This document shows, piece after piece, positions 12,500 through 24,542 of a DNA stretch of 64,000 nt. The notes beneath the pieces are model-generated. The model saw only the letters and a program-made list of their open reading frames with translations, ran no database searches and was not told where the DNA came from. Both the position numbers and the translations under genes were made by a program. The stretch lies in assembly GCF_041146395.1 (NCBI RefSeq), contig NC_090995.1, positions 13,457,501-13,521,500 on the forward strand. Reading direction: 5' to 3'. Origin of the DNA: Eulemur rufifrons (Eukaryota > Chordata > Mammalia > Primates > Lemuridae). How positions within the stretch are numbered: position 1 is the first letter of the stretch; each line of letters starts with the position of its first letter.

Positions 12500-12720
12500 T
12501 GGCAATAACAGTCCAAGAGCTTGGATTCCAGCACTAGCTGTGTGTCCCTGAGCAAGATATTAAATCTCCGTAGGCTTTTATGTTCTCATTTGTAAACTGG
12601 CAATGAGAATATTCTCTTCCTTGTAGAGTTACTACGAGAGATAAATGAGAATCCAGGTGAAGTACTTGGCAGAATATTAGGTACATACTGTATCAACTGC
12701 TACCAGTATCTCATTATCAC
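12500..12720 (+). repeat. MIR SINE
   Basis: Sense-oriented MIR order: 'cttggattccagcactagctgtgtgtccctgagcaagatattaaatctc', 'tcatttgtaaactggcaatgag', 'agagttactacgagagataaatgag', 'aagtacttggcagaatattagg'. 11800-12495 otherwise holds only an A-rich stretch at 12085-12165. Confidence 0.8.
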
Positions 12721-14309
12721 CGTTGTGGTCATTATTTTATCATTGTTATTATTTCCCCAGGCAATACTTTCCAGGGAGGTTGATTCCAAAGGCTACACAA
12801 TACTCTTGACCACTCTAAGTCGCAGGCCAGCGTAGCAGCTAGGGTCTAGCATCGATTGCCAGAAGAGATTCACTCTGCTTATTTTTATGCTTCCTTTGGA
12901 TTCAAATATAGTTGCCCTTGTCTCCTCTGCCTCAATCCCTGTATAAGTTCTTTTTCCTTTGCCTAAGAAATGGGCTTTGTGGCTTGTCTCCACTTCCTTC
13001 CCTACCAGGCCATGGGCAAGGGTGATTTTAGAGCCCAGGGCGCAATGGCTGGAACCACTGCCGCCCTGCCTGCTCACAAGGCGGCACCTGTGTACATGTG
13101 ACCCTATGGCCTCCCTGGAGCTGAGTTTGGGACTTGTCCTGTGGGGACTTGGGAAAACAGACTAATGTCTGTCCACGGTGGAAAGTGTCATTTCATAACT
13201 GTAATCAGAAGCTGTTAAGCATTTTTCTGCCTGAGAAAAAGGATTGTGTATCTCTTTTATCTTTGTTAAACAGTGAAAAACCAACAATGGAATGCTATCC
13301 TTTAATTAGAGCTAGTCTCACCACTTTCTTTGTCCTGATTATCGAGTTTTCATAAATCTTTATCTCTGGTAAATCTCCTGTCTCTCCCTCCTCCCAATCT
13401 TTAATTAGATTTTCTGGTTTGTGGCCACTTGGAGTAGAGAAAAATCCCTGAACTAGACTTCGGAAACAGTGCAGGCCCTTCTGGTTTTATTACTCAATTT
13501 TAGCATTGATTGCATCCCCAGAATGCATTTGCATTTACATACCTCTCTTTTATAACAAAATCTACAGTTGCTATCAGTGCAATAATTTTTTTTCTCCTCT
13601 ACCAAGCCCAGATTGACTTTATTCCAAACACATAAATTCCCTCAGTGAAATAAATGAAAAGGTTCCTATTCATCCAAAGGTGTGTGTGCACTGCAGGCCG
13701 TGTCTCAGCTGTGTTTTCGAGAATGAAATGCCTCCAGCATTCTTTCTACTTTCACCTCCTACCTCCAGAATAGTTCTTGAATTCACTCATCATCTAGAAA
13801 CACTGTGGGCAGGAGGCTGTTGGTCTAGTTATGGTGAAGGGAACACAGGAACTTAGGAGAGACCTCGTGTGTGTACCTAGGGATGACGATGCTCACCTCT
13901 GCCCCTGCCGCTCACTACCCGCTGGGAGACGAAGAGGGCTTCGCTGTGTGACCCACCTTCACGGGGATGGGAGCTTGGCATGTGCACTGTGCAAGGGACA
14001 GCTGGGAGAGGACTGCCTGGTAGAGGTTATTCAGGAACAAAGCCGATGCATCCTTGCTCTGGGAATGACACTGGGGCCTTTGGAGAGCCACTGAGGGGCA
14101 CAGTAGCCAGGGACAGTGTGCGGAGCAGCTCAGAGTTCGAGTTCATGCCAGTCACCACTTTCTGCGAAAATGTTTCCTAGTCTCTTCAAGGAGAGTGAGC
14201 GAGCGTGCCGATCCTCGCAGCAGCACGCTTGCAAGTCGGTGGGATTTGTGACAACTCTGCCCGCTTAATTCCATCGGCCAACTGTGCCGCCACCTCTACT
14301 GCTGATTGT
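12721..14309. other. Unique intergenic DNA, no feature recognised
   Basis: Open frames of up to 94 codons on either strand have no recognisable domains and no splice context. I see no repeat family. Confidence 0.45.
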
Positions 14310-14855
14310 GGAATCGGGTCTTGCAGAGAAACAGAACCAACAGGATCCGTGTAGATACATAAGAGGAGATTGATTGTGGGACCTGGCCCAGGCAGTGGTG
14401 GAGGCCAGAAGCCCCGTGACGCACCATCTGCAAACCAGAGAGCCCAGAAAGCCAGTGGCACAATCCGGTCTGTGTCTGACGGCCTGAGAACCAGGGAGCT
14501 GACGGTGCAACTCTCAGCCCACGGCCAAAGGCGTCCGACCCTGGGAGGGTCCCAAGGCCCAAGAGCTGGAGTTGTGATGTGCAGAGGCAGGTGCAGGAGG
14601 AGGCTGCAGCTCACGGAGAGAGAATTCACCCGTCCTCCACCTTTGTGTTCTGTCTGGGCCCTCAGTGGATCGGGTGATGCCCCGTTGGTGACGGTAGATG
14701 GTAGATTTCCTTTACTCAGCCGACTCGCTCAGATGCTAATCTCTTCCAGAAACATCCTGACTATCGCACTCAGAAATCATGTTTTCCCAGCTATCTGGGC
14801 ATCCTTCAGCCCAATCGAGTTGATTCCTAGAATTAACCATTGCCATGATCTTCCT
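14310..14855 (+). repeat. Old interspersed repeat of uncertain family
   Basis: The start 'cttgcagagaaacagaaccaacaggatc' and the end 'cctagaattaaccattgcc' match a common mammalian repeat that I remember by sequence and cannot name with certainty. The 179-codon open frame across it (14370-14909) has no other support and is probably chance within the repeat. Confidence 0.5.
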
Positions 14856-15524
14856 AATTTCGCTAATTCTGAGGACTCACTTTTCTCCATACCCTGTATA
14901 AATGCTTAAAATTAATGTGAAATGACGTCATCTGGGGAAAGGAGGGAGGATTTAAGGAAGACAGGGAAGATTTACAGGGTCTGTTCCGGGTGGTTTTTTG
15001 TACAAGGTACGGTATGAAGTGAGAAACTGCACTAGGTCACCCTTCACAAGGTGTGCGGGACACAGACTGGCTTTGGAAGAACAGGCGTCAGGCAGTTAAC
15101 GAGATGTCACAAGCCCCTGGTTTCTCTGTTTTTCATTCTGGTGATGGAGTAGTTCGAGTGTTCAGGGCAGTTCGGGTTCTGAGCTGCTGATTAGTTCTTC
15201 CGGCCGTGGGAAGGGTGCAGGATGATGGAGCACCTTTTTCAGCATCAGTCTGAAATCCAGCCAGCAACCTCTGGCCTGATATATTTCATGTGTTCCTTGT
15301 CCTTCCAAAGAAGTCATCAGCATGAAGTCATTTCTGAGGGACTGTTTGAGGGATTTTTCCCCTGCTTCGCCAAGAGAACATTGAAAACATATCCTGCTTT
15401 CTCTTTCAGGTTCCTAACTCTTTCCTAAGCAATCACCATTCAGCTGGAATAAATCTGCAGTCCTCCTTTCTGTTCCTGGGCCACGAATGGGGTGTGGGCA
15501 TCAGTGATATTAAGACAACCGTTT

Positions 15525-15775
15525 GTAATAATAATAGCGTGCAATGATTGAGTGCTTGCTATGTGCTTATCAGAGTCTTATGTCTGTTAGCTCCCTTCAT
15601 CTTCACTGCAGCCCGAGGCAGTCGGTCCTATTATGATCCACAATTTATAAGTGAGAAAACTGAGGCTCAGAGACGTTAAGCAATTTGCACAGCGTCACCC
15701 AGCTGCTAAGTGGCAGAACCTGGATTTGAAACCCGACACTCTGGATCCAGAGCACGTGCTTGTGGTTCCTGCTCT
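15525..15775 (-). repeat. MIR SINE, long copy
   Basis: Reverse-oriented MIR: 'gattgagtgcttgctatgtgc', 'ttataagtgagaaaactgaggctcagagacgttaagcaatttgc', 'cagctgctaagtggcagaacctgg'. It is one of the best preserved MIRs in the window. Confidence 0.85.
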
Positions 15776-15779
15776 ATGC

Positions 15780-17050
15780 TGAGTCCCCATGGTAATGGAG
15801 CGTGGAGGAATTACTTTTTGACCGTCACCTTTGGTATAACACATCCGCTGGGCAGCTGCCAGTTTGTTTGATGAGAAGGTCCAAGTGGAGTGTTCGGAGC
15901 TTCCTGGTCATGTGCATTTATTTGCCTAGCGTCTCTCAGTCTCAGTGTTTTGCCCTCAGCCACGTAAGATTCAACCTGAACTTGCTTCTCAGATCCCCAT
16001 CTGCAACTGACTGGGCCTGTCTGTCCTCTGGGGATTTGGGCGGTGCATTTCTTGGTTTGCTCCGGTTTGCTGCATTTTGGGTTGTTTCTCTTCACCGAAC
16101 CAGGCCTGAGGTGCTGATGTCAGAGCCTGGCAGGGAGGGCCAGCGTCATGGGGCTCGCTGTGCGCTTTGGCACTCGGAGCTGGAACTATGGGCCAGAAGG
16201 GTTTGCAGTGATGCGATTTCAAAGCTGTGGACCCCGGGCTTCCAGGCATAAGGGTTTCATTTTCAGTTGGCTCGTGGTCAGACTGCTTTACAGGTTTTTT
16301 ATTTGTTTGTGTTTTGCCTTAGGGCTAGGAAGACACATGAAATCACGGCATGTGGCAAAAGGACTAGAAAAGAGTCTTTAGAACTGTTAGAGCACTGTGT
16401 TGGGCACACTGTCATCTAGGAAATAAAATCAGTCACGTTACTTAGACTTGTTTATACCTTCCAGGTATAAATGCGAGTATTCATTTGATTCAGGAGCTGT
16501 AAAATACAACGAACTCTTTAGGGAAAAGATACGTGTATGTATTTATAAAAGTGTGTATTTGTGAAAGTTGTGTATATCAAAGTTTGGCCGTTGCGAAGTG
16601 AGGAACCCGTTCCTGGGCCTTAACTCTTCCCTGTGACGAGGGAAGCCACCTGGTTACTTGGACTCCAGGGTGTCACCTAAGCCTCAGTGTCCCTCTCACG
16701 CAGCTTGTGAACAGAGTGACGTCGTCATTTTGATACAGAATAATGTGAGCGACCAGATGAGATGTCTGGGCTTCAGTTAACAGAGCATCTGAACGTATCA
16801 GCCACAGTAAAAGGCTCAGCTGCTGTAACAGGAAATCAGACAATAACGTCGCTTAAAAATTCTTTTTTTCTTATGTAACAGTCCAGGGAGAAGGGGCTCA
16901 TGACAGCCAGGCCATCTGCAACATACCTTTTTTTTTTTTTTTTTCCCCACGCAGCCAGTGGAGGTAACATAGCTTCTGTCCTTTGGTCACTGCTGCCTCG
17001 GCTCATAGGAAAGAAGTGTTTGGGTGACACGTGTGTCAGACCAGGCAGTG
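15780..17050. other. Unique intergenic DNA
   Basis: No repeat family recognised apart from a T run at 16927-16944. The 149-codon frame at 15802-16251 has no domain I know and no neighbours to support it. Confidence 0.4.
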
Positions 17051-17058
17051 GCATGCGT

Positions 17059-17098
17059 CCCGTCTGCTCACATCCCGTCCCGTCTGCTCACATCCCGC
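17059..17098 (+). repeat. Short tandem duplication
   Basis: The unit CCCGTCTGCTCACATCCCGT is followed immediately by CCCGTCTGCTCACATCCCG, a perfect 20-bp direct repeat at the upstream edge of the CpG island. Confidence 0.9.
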
Positions 17099-17189
17099 TG
17101 GCAAGAGTTTGGTCACGTGGCTACTTCGCAGGCAGAGGGGACAGGGAGGTGTCACTTGCCTGGCTGCCCCTCTAACACAAGGGAAGGAG

Positions 17190-17735
17190 GGGAGTGGACT
17201 TTGGGCTGGCGGGCTTCGCCGCGGTCCGCCCCGCGGGGAACAAGCCGAAGCCCCGTCCGGCACATGCACCACCTGGGAGGCCACGGTCGCCGGGTCACCC
17301 GCAGTCCTTCCCATCCCGTTCAGAGGTGCTCCCTGGTGGTCTCGCAACCTGTGCAGCAAAAGGCAAGTCACCTCGCCCCCACGCGCGTGCGCACACGCCC
17401 TAGACCCCGGCAGAACAGGGGGCAGAAAAGCCACCAGTGAAACTGTCACTGGAAACGAGCGGCAGGAGGCGCGCGCGGCAGCCCCGGAGCGTGGCGGAGC
17501 CGGGACCCAGAGCGGGCGGCGGGGAGGCCCCTGGTGGACCCCGGGGCTGCTGTCCCCGCGGAAGTCCTTGTCCCCGTGCCCGGCGGGGACGGGGCTCTTT
17601 CTGCTCAGTCCCGGGTCGGCTCTGCCGCGGATGCCGGGGACGCGCCCTCCTGGGCGGCTGCGCAACTTTTGCAGATGTGGGTCTGAGTGCAGCAGTGACG
17701 GGGTTCACCGGCGTGGCCGTGTGCCTTAGCTAACG
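17190..17735. promoter_or_regulatory. CpG island, candidate promoter
   Basis: This is the densest CpG block in the window (for example 17205-17260 and 17465-17680, with GGCGCGCGCGGC, GGGCGGCGGGG and several GC-box-like GGGCGG cores). It lies on the TMEM150C 5' side, 11.8 kb before the start codon. It could host the first non-coding exon of that gene. Open frames through it are a result of GC bias. Which transcript it drives, and in which direction, cannot be read from sequence. Confidence 0.6.
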
Positions 17736-18295
17736 TGGCTCTCGCAGAAACTGCGCTGGCTCCTGCTCTGCCACCTGCAGCAGATTCCCGTGCCTGCAGC
17801 CGATCCACCTGCCGGTAGCCGGTTGTTTCCGCGGTTTGGCCCCAGCCTGCTGCTGTCTTTGCTCTCTCGCCCCCCTGTTCACGCCCTCAATGCAAGGGCA
17901 GGTGCGGAGGCCTCGAAACGGGCCTGGGCCGGAGGCAGACCCTGTTGCAGGCGTGGGAGGCTTCGGCTTTTGCAGCCCGGCGAGGCCCCAGATGTCTACA
18001 CTCGTCCCCTTTTGCAGCTCTCTTTGCAGCTCAGTCCAGGTGTGGCCCTCAGGAATGCGGTCTGCCTTCCAGATTAGGTCGGGGCACAGTTTGTTGTTTT
18101 CTTTTTCAGGGTCGAGAGATTTGTTGGCACACACCAGATTTTTATAAAACATTTTCCTTGTGACTATTTGGGATTTTTTAAATTGTGGTAAAATATCATA
18201 ATGTAAAATTTACCGTTTTTACTGTTTTTAAGTGTGCATGCAGTTCAGTGGCAAAACTGAAACTCCATCCCCATTAAACAGTAACTCCTGGGTTT

Positions 18296-18440
18296 TTTGT
18301 TTTTGTTTTGTTTTGTTTTTTTGAGATGGGATCTCACTATGTTGCCCAGGCTGGTCTCAAAGTCTTCGCCTCAAACAGTCCTCCCAGTTTAGCCTCCCAA
18401 GGAGCTGGGACTACAGGCTTGAGCCACCACATCTGATAAC
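18296..18440 (-). mobile_element. Alu single-arm copy
   Basis: Reverse-oriented monomer with a T-rich start (18296-18330) and an end at 'gagccaccacatctgata'. It sits in L1 sequence. Confidence 0.8.
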
Positions 18441-18498
18441 AATAGCTCCTTATTATTCCCACTTTTCCCCAAGCTCCTGGCAACCACCATTTTACTTC

Positions 18499-18832
18499 CT
18501 TTTTTTTTTTTTTTTTGAGACAGAGTCTCACTCTGTTGCCCAGGCTAGAAGTGCCGTGGCGTCAGCCTAGCTCACAGCAACCTCAAACTCCTGAGCTCAA
18601 GTGATCCTCCTGTCTCAGCCTCCCGAGTAGCTGGGACTACAGGCATGCGCAACCATGCCCGGCTAATTTTTTCTATATATATTTTTAGCTGTCCATATAA
18701 TTTCTTTCTATTTTTAGTAGAGATGGGATCTCGCTCTTGCTCAGGCTGGTCTCGAACTCCTGAGCTCAAACGATCCGCCCACCTCGGCCTCCCAGAGTGC
18801 TAGGATTACAGGCGTGAGCCACCGCACCCGGC
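18499..18832 (-). mobile_element. Strepsirrhine-type Alu with 15-bp TSD
   Basis: Complete reverse-oriented dimer with the strepsirrhine linker. CCACCATTTTACTTC is repeated perfectly at 18484-18498 and 18833-18847, so this is a fairly recent L1-mediated insertion into the older L1. Confidence 0.95.
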
Positions 18833-19235
18833 CCACCATTTTACTTCTGCTTCTATGATTTTTGACTACTCTAGGTACCTTATATAAATAGAATTATACA
18901 ATATTTGTCTTTTTTTGTGTCTGGCTCATTTCACTCAGCATAATGACTTCAAGGTTAATCCATGATTTAGTGTGTATGAGAATTTCCTTTCCTTTTAGGC
19001 TGAATAATACTCCATTGTATGTATATACTACATTTTGTTTATCCATTCATCCATTGATGGGCACTTGTTTCTCCTTTTGTTTATTGTGAATCATGCTGCT
19101 ATAAACATGTATACAAATATCTATTCAGGTCCCTGTTTCAATTTTTATGACTATATACCCAGAAGTAGAATTTTGGGATCACATGGAAATTCTATTTTTA
19201 ATGTTTTGAGGAGCCACCATACTGTTTTCCACAGC

Positions 19236-20650
19236 AGCCTTGATTCACATTACAAGAAGTTTGGACTCTGGCTGTATCAAGCGTTTCATACAGTGTCTTA
19301 ATGATGTTATCAAGGACTCAGTTCCTCCACTCTGCCATCCTCAGTATGTTGGCTTTGGGTCTTCATGTTTGTGGTCTCCTGGTTACATCATGGCTGCCAT
19401 AGCACCGGGTACCATGTTTTCACTACAGCATCCCAAGTGGGGAAAAAAGGAGGGTGGGTGGAAAAGAGGCTTCCCACTATCAGGGATGCAAACCCTTCCC
19501 ATTTTCTACTCGGCATACTTCCCCTTGCTTCTCATTGGCCAGGTTCAAGGGCGTCTAGAAGGGTACTTGTCAAAGGAAAATGAGCTAGCTACGATTGGCT
19601 TAACTAATCGTGGCCTATCCCTTGGGCTGAGCACATTAATGGCCCACATAAAATTAGACTTTCATTAGCTAAGAAAAAGGGGAAATGACTATTGGGATGG
19701 CAGTTACGTCTGCCACATGTGGGCAATATTTTTTATTATTATTAAAGAGAGGAGGATCTTGGCATATTATTGAATTAAAGTAACTGGTAGGAGGGAATTA
19801 CTTCTGGGATTATTCCATAAAAGGTGTCAGGACAGGGTGTCCCATCTGTTTCTGAGAAAAAGAATCCATCAGGCCACTAGCACGAAAGGGTCCCTATATA
19901 GGTCATCTGTCGATTGAACGAAGGCGATTGCTTTTAGAAACCAAGACGGGATTGGAGAGAAAGCATCACCATTGGTTCTACTTGGAAATCATCATATTTG
20001 TTTGGAAATGGTAATATTTTATGGAAATTCTTTACTAATATATTGCTTCTTACCAGTGCTCACAAAAAAATTTGTGAGGAGGAAGAGATTGATCTGATAG
20101 ATTGGATGATATTGTTTATATCTGCTGATTAGGGGAAGTCATATACTTCTAAGGTGACACCAGGTCACCCGACTGTTGTCCCTTTCCAAACTTAGGATTC
20201 AGTGAAAACAAAATTTTGCCCGTTAACAGAATGAGTGTGACCTGTTGGCTGGTTGTATTACCTACCTCCCCGTCCTGATTTATATCCGAGAGCCTGTTAA
20301 CATTTTAGGGAAAAGACAAAACAAACAGCTCTTGTCATTACCACTCATAATTACAAATGAATGACAACATTATGCAAGCCCTTCACGCTTGCCCATGACA
20401 CACGTGAGAAATAGCTTAAGATTCCCAGAAGGTTAAAAAGAAAAAGAAAAAAACAAGGATACTCTTGTTTCACAGACACTGTGACAGTCCTTGTCATTAG
20501 CGGATGACTCGTTCATCTTTTCTGCTTCATTCCAGCTGGTTCTGAGAGCAGAATGAAAAATTACTGTGGCAGGGAGCTCACTTCCTGAGAAATTACAAAA
20601 TGAAACAAAGATAATCCAAGATCCCGAGAGCCCTTGCAGTGGAACATAGT
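19236..20650. other. Unique intergenic DNA
   Basis: No exon, RNA gene or repeat family recognised. The 142-codon frame at 19240-19668 starts in the L1-derived edge and has no similarity I can name. Confidence 0.4.
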
Positions 20651-20654
20651 GAAC

Positions 20655-20830
20655 ATTTCTGGAAAGGCTGGCTGTGCTAGACACTGTTCTGAGTCCTTTA
20701 AATATATCTTCAATCCGCACAAAAACCCTGTAAGGTAGGTACAATTCTTATTCCCACTTTATTGATGGAGAAACTGAGGCATGGCGAGGACTTAACCAAG
20801 CTCACACAACCAGGAAGCAGCGGAGCTGGG
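20655..20830 (-). repeat. MIR SINE
   Basis: Reverse-oriented MIR: 'tgtgctagacactgttctgagtcctttaaatatatc', 'ctttattgatggagaaactgaggcatgg', 'cagcggagctgggattc'. Confidence 0.8.
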
Positions 20831-20839
20831 ATTCCTCGC

Positions 20840-22720
20840 CCTGGTCGTCTGGCTCCAGTCCGTGAACTAGAGCTGCCTCTTTCCAGGTCCCAGGTAGGGC
20901 CAGATCCTTCTAATTTATAACAAGCAAATCCTTTCCGGCCCCAGAAAATACTGTATCTTACCTTTTGTGACACTTCAGTCATTAAGTGGTTTCTCACTAA
21001 TTAAGTTTTAAAAGCTGTAAGTGAAGATGATCCCCTGGGCTTCCCTTCCCATTTGTAGACTGGAGTTGTTTTATCATCCGTTGACAGAACAGAAAGTTTG
21101 TCCTCGAGGACTGGCATTGCCAACAGTGTGCTGTGTTCTTTGACCTTGGTAGCTTCAATGGCTTATACTGTAAGAACTGTTTGGAATTTGAGGATAAAAG
21201 TATGAATCATATGACCTTGACTTTGTAAATACCCCCTTTCAAACCAATGAAAGTAGCTGGAGTCTTAGGTAACGAGCGAATGTGGGCGCATAGTAATTTT
21301 TGCTTCCCCAAGAGGGTGACTTTTCACACGGCCGGGTATTCTCTTGGACACTTGCAGCTAGCAGACTCCAGAGCCACAAAAATGTCAACCGTGGGAGCCG
21401 CCGCAGGCCTTTTGCTACAGGTCGTTTTCTCACTGAGGGAAAAATGAGGGCTTCAGGGATGCCATGTCACAACAGGAGCAGGGAGAAAACTGGGATTGTC
21501 ACCGTCTGAGTCACACTGTTGGAAAGTCCCTGCTGTGCCGGGTAAAAGAGTAAAGATCACTCAAACTTAGGCAATGGCATTTATTGGAATTAAACAATGT
21601 GCGACAGAAATGTACAGGGAATTAGCAGTTCTGGCTCTCTGGGAAGATTTGACCATCTGGATAACAGCTTTGCAAATCACTTGGATAAATGATAGCGCTT
21701 GGAGGAGAGAGCCTTCCAAACCAAAACCAAATGCCAGAAGCCTTTCAAGGTTTATGCAATTCTGGTGCCTTTTGTTAGAAACTCATTAGGTGACGTTGTT
21801 CTAGACGTAAGTAACTATCGGAGACATGGGAACCATTATCCTTAATTTTTTCACCATGAGATATTACTGGAAGATAAATATCAATAGAGTCAATATTGCG
21901 TAGAGTAAAAAAGAATCACAATTCAGAATGCAAAGATAAAACTATCTTAGGAATGTGGAGTATTTTTTTCTTCTCTCCCTCTTTGTTTAAAGAGACAAGG
22001 AAACGTGTATTCTCCTAGCTGGCCAGGTACCTTGTTGATTTAGCTCAGGGAAAACGTGGAACTTTTCCTTGTTAGGAAATGTAAGTACAGTTTGGGTGAC
22101 ACTTTCTAACGTGACTGGAAAGCCATGGACCAGTTTATTTCCATGGTGTCTGGAAGGATAGAAGACGGAGCTCCATCCCTCCATTTTAAATTTAATTCTT
22201 GGGCAACAGGAAGGCAAAGTTAAGAGGGTTAATTTAATGGAGGTATTCATTTATTCTTTGCGAGGTACTTCTAGTCAGGTGTCTGAAGTCAGGCCAGAGC
22301 AGCTCCGAGAGAGTCCTGTGAACTAAACCAAATGGAACGTTCATCTCCAGGCACCTCCAGGAATCCTCTCCAGTGCCGAGGGCAGAAAGCACAACAGTGT
22401 GCTGTATTCTCTACTGCAGGTTCTTTGGTCACGGTATAAGCCGGCTACGGGCTAAAGAAGGACAAATAGACTCTTTGGGCAAGAAAAGAGAAGTATGTGT
22501 AACAGAGTCCCCTTTTTTGGTTGACACAGTCCCACCAGGAAGGGAGAAAGAAGTAAAATGTCAGGATATGTCAGATGGGACATGGGTAGGTGAACAAAAC
22601 CAGAATCTGGTCCTAAAAGAGCTTTTTACTTTGATGTTCTGGTCTCCAGAATAGTCTTGGCACTGAACTGTGTGTTTTGCAGAAGTGGGGAGGGAGATGG
22701 AGTAGGTAACGGAACTTTCT
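20840..22720. other. Unique intergenic DNA
   Basis: No repeat or exon recognised. Short frames on both strands have no recognisable domain. Confidence 0.4.
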
Positions 22721-22726
22721 GTATCT

Positions 22727-22727
<1 letters not shown>

Positions 22728-22760
<33 letters not shown>
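22728..22760 (+). repeat. (CA)n microsatellite with A run
   Basis: About 16 uninterrupted CA units. A run of about 20 A follows at 22797-22816. The - strand reading frames of Cys/Val here are repeat artefacts. Confidence 0.95.
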
Positions 22761-22762
<2 letters not shown>

Positions 22763-22974
22763 TATTCTGGTCTTAAGCTCACACTTGTCAGTTGCAAAAA
22801 AAAAAAAAAAAAAAAACACAACCTTGCACAGTAAGGTGTGTTATAGCTAAAGTGTATGTTCTTCATTATAAGAATCTTTCTACTACTTTGGAAGTCTGAC
22901 TTAGATCATCACATATTTCTCAGTCCTTGTCCAAGTGATTTATAAACTACCTAAGATCTAACCAAAGTCAGTAA

Positions 22975-23905
22975 GGCATTAATTTAAAAGGCATAAATGG
23001 GTCACAGATTTAAATGTAAAATGTAAAACTATAAATCTTTTAGAAAACAAGATTGGAGAAAATCTTTGAGCTCTAGGGTTAGGCAAAGAGTTCTTAGGCT
23101 TGACATCAAAAGCATGACACATAGAAGGAAAATTTAATAAGTTGGATCTTATTAAAATTACAATTTTGGCTCTGCAAAAGATCCTGTTAAGTGCCAAGAC
23201 CATTCAGCTGGGGGAAAGACAGTCTTTTCAATAAATGGTTCTGGATATTTATATGCAAAAGAATGAATGACCTTATGCCATATACAAAAATTAACTCAAA
23301 ATGGATCAAAGACCTAAATGGGAAGAGCTAAAACTGTAACACTCTTAGGAGAAAATACAGGGAAAAAGCCCCATGACATTGGATTTGGCAGTGATTTCTT
23401 GGTTAGGACACCAAAAGCATCAGCAACAAAATAAAAAATAGATAAATTAGACTTCATCAAAATTAAAAACTTAAATGTGTCAAAAAACACTATCAACAGA
23501 GTGAAAAGGCAACTGATGAGAAAATTTTTCAAATCATATGTTTTGTTAAGGGATTAGTATCCAGAATATATAAAGAACTCCTATAACTCAACAACAAAAA
23601 AACCAAACTACCCACTTTAAAAATGTGCAAAAGACTGAAGTAGACATTTCTGCAAAGAAGACAGACAGACAGATGGCCAATAAGCACATGGTTGCAGAAA
23701 TCTACACAGGTGGTAAAATTGCATGAAACTAAATACACAGAGAGAACGGAGTGCATATAAAACTGGCGAGATCTCAATAAGGTTGAACAATTGTATTGAT
23801 GTCAATTTCTTGACTGCTGACATTTTCCTAAGGTTATACAGGATGTTACTGTTGGGGAGAGAGTGAAGGATATACAAGATCTCTCTGTATTATTTATTAC
23901 AACTG
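22975..23905 (+). repeat. L1 3' end (ORF2 tail and 3' UTR)
   Basis: Sense-oriented L1: 'gttggatcttattaaaattac', 'gcaaaagatcctgttaagtgcc', 'tcaaaatggatcaaagacctaaatg', 'gacttcatcaaaattaaaaac', 'aatggccaataagcacatgg'. The first two blocks overlap in content with later ones, so two rearranged L1 pieces may be joined. ORF2 is broken throughout. The tail region to about 23905 resembles an L1 3' UTR. Confidence 0.8.
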
Positions 23906-24542
23906 CACGTGAATTTGCAGTGATCTCTCCTGCCCCCAGAAAGAGGCATAACCAATGTTAAAATCCTGAAGAAGCACCAAAGTAGTTCCACTGCAAGCTA
24001 ATAATACAATCATTCCTAAATTATCCTTTTCACCTCTCAAAGCATCCCTTTGAGATAAGAAGGGGCAATTTTTATCTATCAGTAGGCAAGGGATACAGTG
24101 TGTTTTTTCCCAGAATTTGGACATAATAAGGTCGCCCTATGAGAGTTAAACTTAGTAAAAATAAAACAACTTACGAAAGTAGCCATTAGCCACTGTAGAT
24201 GCTTCCAAAACACAGGGCAGTATATACTGAAAGATTACAAAACATTGGAATCTCAGGAAGGTAGACCTTCAATGTGAAGATAAGGTTAAGATATTTTTTA
24301 GAAAGCTATGTGAAGACAAAGCTATTACTGTCAGGAAGGGTCTCTACACCCATCTAGAAGAGTGTCTAGAAAAGTGGGAGCCTGGAGAAGAGGGAGGTGT
24401 TCTGTTGTCCCCTGCCCTGGGGCGTGGGGACTCGTCCTCACCCAAGTGCTGCTGTGCTTGGCAGTTAGAGTTGGCACGGCGGCCACTTAGGGGACGTGGG
24501 CTATGTGTGAGGGTCTTTACCTGCATCGTCTCTACCTGCATT

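Larger units (their letters stand above)
18150..19235 (-). repeat. L1 3' end interrupted by two Alus
   Basis: Reverse-oriented L1 3' UTR and terminal ORF2 sequence can be traced in three pieces: 'aaattgtggtaaaatatcataatg...' (18175-18290), a short piece between the Alus (18441-18498), and 18850-19235 ('ctcatttcactcagcataatgacttcaagg', 'ctgaataatactccattgtatg', 'tttatccattcatccattgatgggcac'). The two Alus therefore entered later. Confidence 0.8.

Noticed and set aside
14370..14909. 179-codon open frame on the + strand
   Set aside because: It coincides with an old interspersed repeat and has no protein similarity I can see.
17024..17808. Open frames of up to 232 codons over the CpG island
   Set aside because: Few stop codons are expected at this GC content. 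All frames are equally open and no domain is seen.
22561..22819. Cys/Val-rich frames on the - strand
   Set aside because: Translation of a CA microsatellite and an A run.
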